A stretch of DNA of 8,935 bases from Syntrophomonadaceae bacterium (GTDB lineage Bacteria; Bacillota; Syntrophomonadia; Syntrophomonadales; Syntrophomonadaceae), in assembly GCA_030526885.1 (NCBI GenBank), contig JAUNBV010000047.1:1-8935 (forward strand), written 5' to 3'. Below are positions 5,368 to 8,935 of the stretch, piece by piece. The notes beneath the pieces were generated by a model, which ran no database searches, had not been told where the DNA came from, and saw only the letters and a list, made by a program, of their open reading frames with translations. The stretch's first letter is position 1, and each line of letters opens with the position of its first letter. The translations under genes were made by a program, and so were the position numbers.

Positions 5368-5397
5368 ATTGTACATGTATTTACAGGGCTTGGTCAA
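5368..5397 (-). promoter_or_regulatory. Sigma-A type promoter for the capA-like gene
   Basis: On the minus strand, TTGACC (5397-5392) and TACAAT (5373-5368) are separated by 18 bases. Transcription would start near 5361, about 25 bases before the ATG at 5336. Confidence 0.65.
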
Positions 5398-5416
5398 AAA
5401 TATTATGCCCGCTCAA

Positions 5417-5445
5417 TTGACAAATGGGCATGGTGGGCGTATATT
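5417..5445 (+). promoter_or_regulatory. Sigma-A type promoter for the enoyl-CoA hydratase gene
   Basis: A consensus TTGACA (5417-5422) and a TATATT (5440-5445) are separated by exactly 17 bases, predicting a start near 5452 and a leader of about 35 bases. A small inverted repeat, TGCCC (5406-5410) and GGGCA (5426-5430), brackets the -35 box and could be a weak operator. Confidence 0.75.
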
Positions 5446-5486
5446 GAAATAATGCTATATTAAAACATTTGAATGGAGGCAACAGC

Positions 5487-6269
5487 ATGAGTATTGGAGA
5501 ACGCCTAGCTTACAAAAAAGAAGGGGACATAGCGATTGTTACCCTTTGCAACGCCAAAGGCTTCAACCTGGTAGGGGAGAAGTTCCTGACTGAACTGGAA
5601 GAAGTTCAGAGTATGGTGGATGCCGACAAATCTCTGCGCGCTGTACTTATCGACGCTGAGGGCGATCACTTTTCCGCCGGGGTGGATCTGGCTTTCCTGC
5701 AAGGGGTATCGCCGCAATTCATCATGGATAATCTGGTATGGCTACAGCGCCTGTACAGCCGCTGGCAGGAAATGCCGATACCGGTAGTGGCCGCCATCCA
5801 TGGCCTGTGCTATGGCTCCGCAATGGAGTTCATCCTGGGCTGCGATATTCGCATAGCCGCGGATAACAGCCGGTTTTCCATTCCCGAGGTGCGCTTCGGA
5901 CTGTCCCCGGACATGGGTGGCACCACCCGCCTTACTCAGTTAGTGGGCATCGGTCAGGCCAAGCGCATGATAATGGGCTGCGATGAGATACTTGCCGACG
6001 AGGCCCTGCGTATTGGCCTGGTGGAATATGTGGTGCCCTTGGAAGAACTGCCGGTGCGCTCCATGAAGCTGGTAAAAAGGCTGGCCGGATTGCCCCCGAT
6101 CGCGATGCGCTTTGCCAAAAAGGGCATCAATGTGGCTAATGAAAGCAGCGTGGCGGCATCTTTACTGTTTGAACAGGCGCAATCAACTTTCTGTTGCGGT
6201 ACCTATGACCAAAAGGAAGGCATCGCCTCTTTCTTTGAAAAACGCAAGGCCAATTACGAAGGCAGGTAG
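5487..6269 (+). CDS. Enoyl-CoA hydratase/isomerase (crotonase family)
   Basis: This 260-residue protein has the usual length and fold order of crotonases, which act on acyl-CoA thioesters in the cytosol. The first oxyanion-hole motif H-F-S-A-G-V-D-L is at 61-68, and the second region A-A-I-H-G-L-C-Y-G-S-A-M-E-F is at 102-115. By comparison with rat mitochondrial enoyl-CoA hydratase, E114 and E134 (in S-I-P-E-V) occupy the two catalytic glutamate positions, so hydratase or isomerase activity is plausible. The usual G-G-G of the second motif is G-S-A here, a mild departure. The ATG at 5487 is chosen because GGAGG (5475-5479) lies 7 bases upstream; the earlier in-frame TTG at 5469 would precede that site. 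No thiolase, dehydrogenase or CoA ligase is adjacent, so the substrate cannot be inferred. It appears to be a single-gene unit ending before a large hairpin. Confidence 0.92.
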   Translation: MSIGERLAYKKEGDIAIVTLCNAKGFNLVGEKFLTELEEVQSMVDADKSLRAVLIDAEGDHFSAGVDLAFLQGVSPQFIMDNLVWLQRLYSRWQEMPIPVVAAIHGLCYGSAMEFILGCDIRIAADNSRFSIPEVRFGLSPDMGGTTRLTQLVGIGQAKRMIMGCDEILADEALRIGLVEYVVPLEELPVRSMKLVKRLAGLPPIAMRFAKKGINVANESSVAASLLFEQAQSTFCCGTYDQKEGIASFFEKRKANYEGR

Positions 6270-6310
6270 TACCGTAACCTATCGCGCCGGAGCCATATGA
6301 ATACGTAACA

Positions 6311-6355
6311 AAGAATCTCTTGTCGCATCGCGCGCCGATGCTTCAAGAGATTCTT
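6311..6355. terminator. Long perfect hairpin between convergent genes (likely bidirectional terminator)
   Basis: AAGAATCTCTTG (6311-6322) pairs perfectly with CAAGAGATTCTT (6344-6355). After a two-base internal loop, GCATCG (6325-6330) pairs with CGATGC (6336-6341) around a CGCGC loop. This gives 18 base pairs in all, between the hydratase stop (6269) and the TRAP permease stop (6391). Neither side has a long T-run, although both outer arms end in AT-rich sequence. Its location between converging genes argues for a transcription stop in both directions. Confidence 0.6.
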
Positions 6356-6390
6356 GGTCATTATATTCCCACAGACGGTTAAAGCTTGTT

Positions 6391-8376
6391 TTAAACAACC
6401 GCGGAACCGTTCAGCCTTGCGCTGTTGTCGTCCTCGCGGCGCTGGCGCAGGAACTGAATAAGGAAGGCCGCTGCCACGATGCAAATGCCGATGCTATCAG
6501 TAATGGCGCCGGGATCGATCATCATCAGGCCGCCTACCAAAAACATAATGCGGTCATAAAAGCGAGTTCGCACTAAAAGATAACCCGACACGCTTGCGGC
6601 CAATGCCGTCATACCGATTACTGAGGTAATCAGTATTCTCACTACCTCCCAGGCAGTGGTATCAATCAGCAATAATGACGGCGAGAATACGAATATATAA
6701 GGGATTATGAATGCGGCAATGGCTAATTTGGCCGCATTTACCCCGGTCATCAAGGGGTCGCCGCGGGCGATACCGGCGCCGGCAAAGGCGGCTAAAGCCA
6801 CCGGCGGCGTTATATCGGCTATTATTCCAAAGTAGAAAACGAACATGTGCGCCGCCAGAATCGGCACCCCCAGCTGCAATAAGGCCGGCGCCGCGATGGT
6901 GGAGGTTATGACGTAGTTGGCGGTGGTAGGCACTCCCATTCCTAATAAGATAGAGGTAAGCATGGCAAACATCAGGGTGAAAAGCACTACGCCGCCGGCC
7001 AGCGCTACCAGCGCGGAGCCTAGCTTAAGACCTAATCCGGTCTTCGTCACTACCCCGATTATGATGCCAGCGGTGGCGCACGCCACTACCACCCCCAGGG
7101 CGGCACGGGCGCCTTCAATCAGTGCCTTTATGACATCCACCCACGATATGCGGGTGTTGCTCCGTAGCATGGCACAGACGATGGTAAGGGCGATGGCCCA
7201 TAACGCCGCTCGCATGGGAGTCATGCCGCTTACCAGCAGATATACCACGGCGGCCAGCGGTATAGCCAGATGGCCACGCTCCTTAAACACTTTAAATATA
7301 TTGGGAAGCTCTTTGCGCGACATCCCTTTTAAGCCCTTTTTCTTGGCCTCCAGGTGCACGCCAATCATGATGCCGGTGAAATAGAGCACGGCCGGAATAG
7401 CCGCAGCCTTGATAATCTCGCCGTAAGGCATGCTGATAAAATCCGCCATCAGGAAAGCGGCGGCGCCCATAATGGGCGGCATAAGCTGGCCACCGGTAGA
7501 GGCGGCCGCTTCCACCGCGCCGGCGAATTCCGGTTTATAGCCCAGTTTTTTCATCATGGGGATGGTAAGGCTGCCAGTGCCCGCCACGTTAGCGACCGAG
7601 CTGCCTGAGATGGTGCCCATCAGGGCGCTGGACAAAACCGCCACCTTGGCCGGCCCGCCACGGGCCCAACCGGCAATGGCGTTGGAGATATCGATGAAGA
7701 ATTGGCCCAATCCGGTTTTTTCCAGATAGGCGCCAAACAAGATAAACAAAAATATGAAGGTGGAGGAAACCCCTAACGGTATGCCAAAAATGCCCTCGGT
7801 GGTGTAGTAGAGATGCGCTACCAGCATCGAGGGGCTTACGCCGCGATGGGCAAAGGTGCCGGGGATATAGGGGCCTACAAAAGCATAGGTGATAAACACC
7901 AAGGCCACGATAACGATGGGCCATCCTACCACCCGACGTGCGGCCTCCAACACGAATAACACTCCAATTATCCCGAACAGGATATCCAGATTGGTGGGCA
8001 ACGCGGCGCGGTAAACCAGCTCGTGATAAAAAACCACAATATACAGCGGAGTAGCGGCGGCCAGCACGGCCAGGACCGCGTCTATCCAATGCATCTCCTG
8101 CCGCGACCATTTCTTGCGGCTGGGATACAGCAAGAAAACCAGGGCCATCGCAAAAGACAAATGCACCGCACGCTGCAGTTGGGCATCCAAGAGACCGAAG
8201 ATGGCCGTGTAGAGCTGGAAGCACGAAAAGCACAGCGCAATGATGGCCACCACCCATTTAAACAGCCCGCTGTGGGTGCGGTAATCGGCCTCACGATCGA
8301 ATTGCCTGCTGATTTGATCAATATCGGGGATATCCTCGGTAGCATGTCCGGCTATAACGTGTTGTGTGGGCGACAT
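6391..8376 (-). CDS. TRAP transporter fused permease (4TM/12TM, TAXI type)
   Basis: This 661-residue integral membrane protein fuses the small (DctQ-like) and large (DctM-like) permease subunits of a tripartite ATP-independent periplasmic transporter. After a hydrophilic N-terminus (1-38), hydrophobic helices begin at about 40-62, 70-84 and 98-118 (the DctQ-like part). The DctM hallmarks follow: F-I-L-F-G-A-Y-L-E-K-T-G at 211-222, the stretch G-T-I-S-G-S-S-V-A-N-V-A-G-T-G at 254-268, and A-A-S-T-G-G-Q-L-M-P-P-I-M-G at 291-304. Many further helices run to a basic C-terminal tail. The ATG at 8376 (MSPTQHV) is chosen for the AAGGAG 7 bases upstream; the 34 codons before it would overlap the DUF1850 gene. 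The fused permease, the DUF1850 neighbour and the substrate-binding tail at the right edge form the standard TAXI-TRAP operon. Uptake is likely ion-driven; the substrate (often a dicarboxylate or amino acid in this class) is not evident. Confidence 0.95.
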   Translation of the reverse strand: MSPTQHVIAGHATEDIPDIDQISRQFDREADYRTHSGLFKWVVAIIALCFSCFQLYTAIFGLLDAQLQRAVHLSFAMALVFLLYPSRKKWSRQEMHWIDAVLAVLAAATPLYIVVFYHELVYRAALPTNLDILFGIIGVLFVLEAARRVVGWPIVIVALVFITYAFVGPYIPGTFAHRGVSPSMLVAHLYYTTEGIFGIPLGVSSTFIFLFILFGAYLEKTGLGQFFIDISNAIAGWARGGPAKVAVLSSALMGTISGSSVANVAGTGSLTIPMMKKLGYKPEFAGAVEAAASTGGQLMPPIMGAAAFLMADFISMPYGEIIKAAAIPAVLYFTGIMIGVHLEAKKKGLKGMSRKELPNIFKVFKERGHLAIPLAAVVYLLVSGMTPMRAALWAIALTIVCAMLRSNTRISWVDVIKALIEGARAALGVVVACATAGIIIGVVTKTGLGLKLGSALVALAGGVVLFTLMFAMLTSILLGMGVPTTANYVITSTIAAPALLQLGVPILAAHMFVFYFGIIADITPPVALAAFAGAGIARGDPLMTGVNAAKLAIAAFIIPYIFVFSPSLLLIDTTAWEVVRILITSVIGMTALAASVSGYLLVRTRFYDRIMFLVGGLMMIDPGAITDSIGICIVAAAFLIQFLRQRREDDNSARLNGSAVV

Positions 8377-8392
8377 GGCATGACTCCTTTTA

Positions 8393-8890
8393 TTACAGTG
8401 AGTTGACCAGAAGCTGCCAGGGGGTATAGGTTGAAGCTTCCAGCCTGATGATGGCGCCGGATGAGAAGTAGTGGTCAAAGCTATAACTTTGCTTCCCGCA
8501 ATGTATTTGTTGCTGCGCCAGCGGCATCAAACCAAAATTTATGTATTCAAATTCACGATCTATCCCGGTGAGTTTAAACACGCCGTTGTCATTTATAAAA
8601 GAGCCTTCTTCCGGCAAAAAGGGCAGTCCCACTCCCAACGAGTAATACCAGGTGGATACCAGCAGTAAACGGTTATCTTCCTGGATAATGAAGTTTTCGC
8701 GCACCGGCGTCTTTTGCACGGAATGAAGAAATTCATATGAGAAACTATCACTGCCCCATAAGGGCAGCAATAGTTTCTCGGTTTTCTCAACATCGCAAAG
8801 TTCCAGTACCCGTACCGGATATATCAACACACCCAGCACCAGCAGAATTGACAGCAGCAGGGCCGGATAACGCCGGCGGGCTTTTTTCAT
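8393..8890 (-). CDS. DUF1850 protein of the TAXI-TRAP operon
   Basis: This 165-residue protein has a basic start (M-K-K-A-R-R-R-Y), one membrane segment at about 8-25 and an extracytoplasmic beta-rich domain. The segment F-S-Y-E-F-L-H-S-V-Q-K-T-P-V-R-E-N-F matches the conserved H-S-V..P-V.E core of DUF1850. Members are known mainly from their place beside fused TRAP permeases and TAXI receptors; their function is unestablished. It lies 16 bases upstream of the permease start and 14 bases after the preceding gene's stop, so it is co-transcribed. The ribosome site before the ATG at 8890 is weak (GACGGA), which suggests coupling to translation of the receptor gene. Confidence 0.85.
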   Translation of the reverse strand: MKKARRRYPALLLSILLVLGVLIYPVRVLELCDVEKTEKLLLPLWGSDSFSYEFLHSVQKTPVRENFIIQEDNRLLLVSTWYYSLGVGLPFLPEEGSFINDNGVFKLTGIDREFEYINFGLMPLAQQQIHCGKQSYSFDHYFSSGAIIRLEASTYTPWQLLVNSL

Positions 8891-8904
8891 GATATCAGTC
8901 CGTC

Positions 8905-8935
8905 TTATAACTCGTCAAAAAATCTCTGTGCGCCG
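8905..8935 (-). CDS. C-terminal end of a gene upstream of DUF1850, probably the TAXI solute receptor
   Basis: Only the last nine codons and the stop are in the window: G-A-Q-R-F-F-D-E-L and then TAA at 8907-8905. TAXI-family TRAP receptors commonly end in a P-G-A-x-x-(F/Y)-(F/Y) helix, which this fits, and the receptor is the expected first gene of a receptor, DUF1850, fused-permease operon. The call rests on context and this short tail. Confidence 0.6.
   Translation of the reverse strand, partial: GAQRFFDEL

Noticed and set aside
7589..8257. Minus-strand 222-codon frame inside the TRAP permease
   Set aside because: It is a shadow frame rich in Gly/Arg/His lying entirely within the convincing permease reading frame.

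Overview
The window suggests an anaerobic, low-to-mid GC Gram-positive bacterium (Bacillota, Clostridia or Negativicutes type). The grounds are strong AGGAGG/GGAGG ribosome binding sites, a lipoprotein CapA, a small cytosolic histidine kinase of the kind common in spore-formers, and a TAXI-type TRAP transporter with its DUF1850 partner. This is inference from gene style; no species marker is present.

Left part (1-2400, all on the minus strand). A regulatory operon reads right to left: a small HTH (excisionase/MerR-like) protein, an OmpR-type response regulator, its membrane sensor kinase, then the first 15 codons of another response regulator cut by the window edge. Four bases upstream of the HTH start codon lies a 192-bp element with 16-bp perfect terminal inverted repeats (2204-2395). 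It looks like a MITE or internally deleted insertion sequence, and it carries an extended -10 box pointing into the operon. The HTH gene has an apparent one-base deletion near its 3' end.

Middle (2396-4204). A broken remnant of a GNAT acetyltransferase (about 2495-2723, also with a one-base deletion) sits directly behind a MerR-like HTH/coiled-coil gene. Upstream of that gene are a 19-codon mini-ORF with a perfect Shine-Dalgarno, a strong hairpin and three TATCAGG-type repeats. Divergent from it is an orphan soluble histidine kinase with no sensor domain.

Right part (4170-8935). The orphan kinase converges on, and overlaps by 35 bases, a CapA-family lipoprotein gene on the minus strand. That gene is divergent from an enoyl-CoA hydratase/isomerase gene; both have good sigma-A type promoters in the shared intergenic region. 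The hydratase gene converges, across a long perfect hairpin, on a minus-strand TRAP operon: a TAXI substrate-binding protein (last codons only, at the right edge), a DUF1850 protein and a fused 4TM/12TM permease.

The genes form several small units rather than one pathway: a signal-transduction island scarred by mobile DNA on the left, and solute uptake plus acyl-CoA metabolism on the right. No RNA genes or CRISPR arrays were seen. The best leads are the regulatory layout around 3250-3365 and the mobile-element scar with two adjacent frameshifted genes at 2030-2723.
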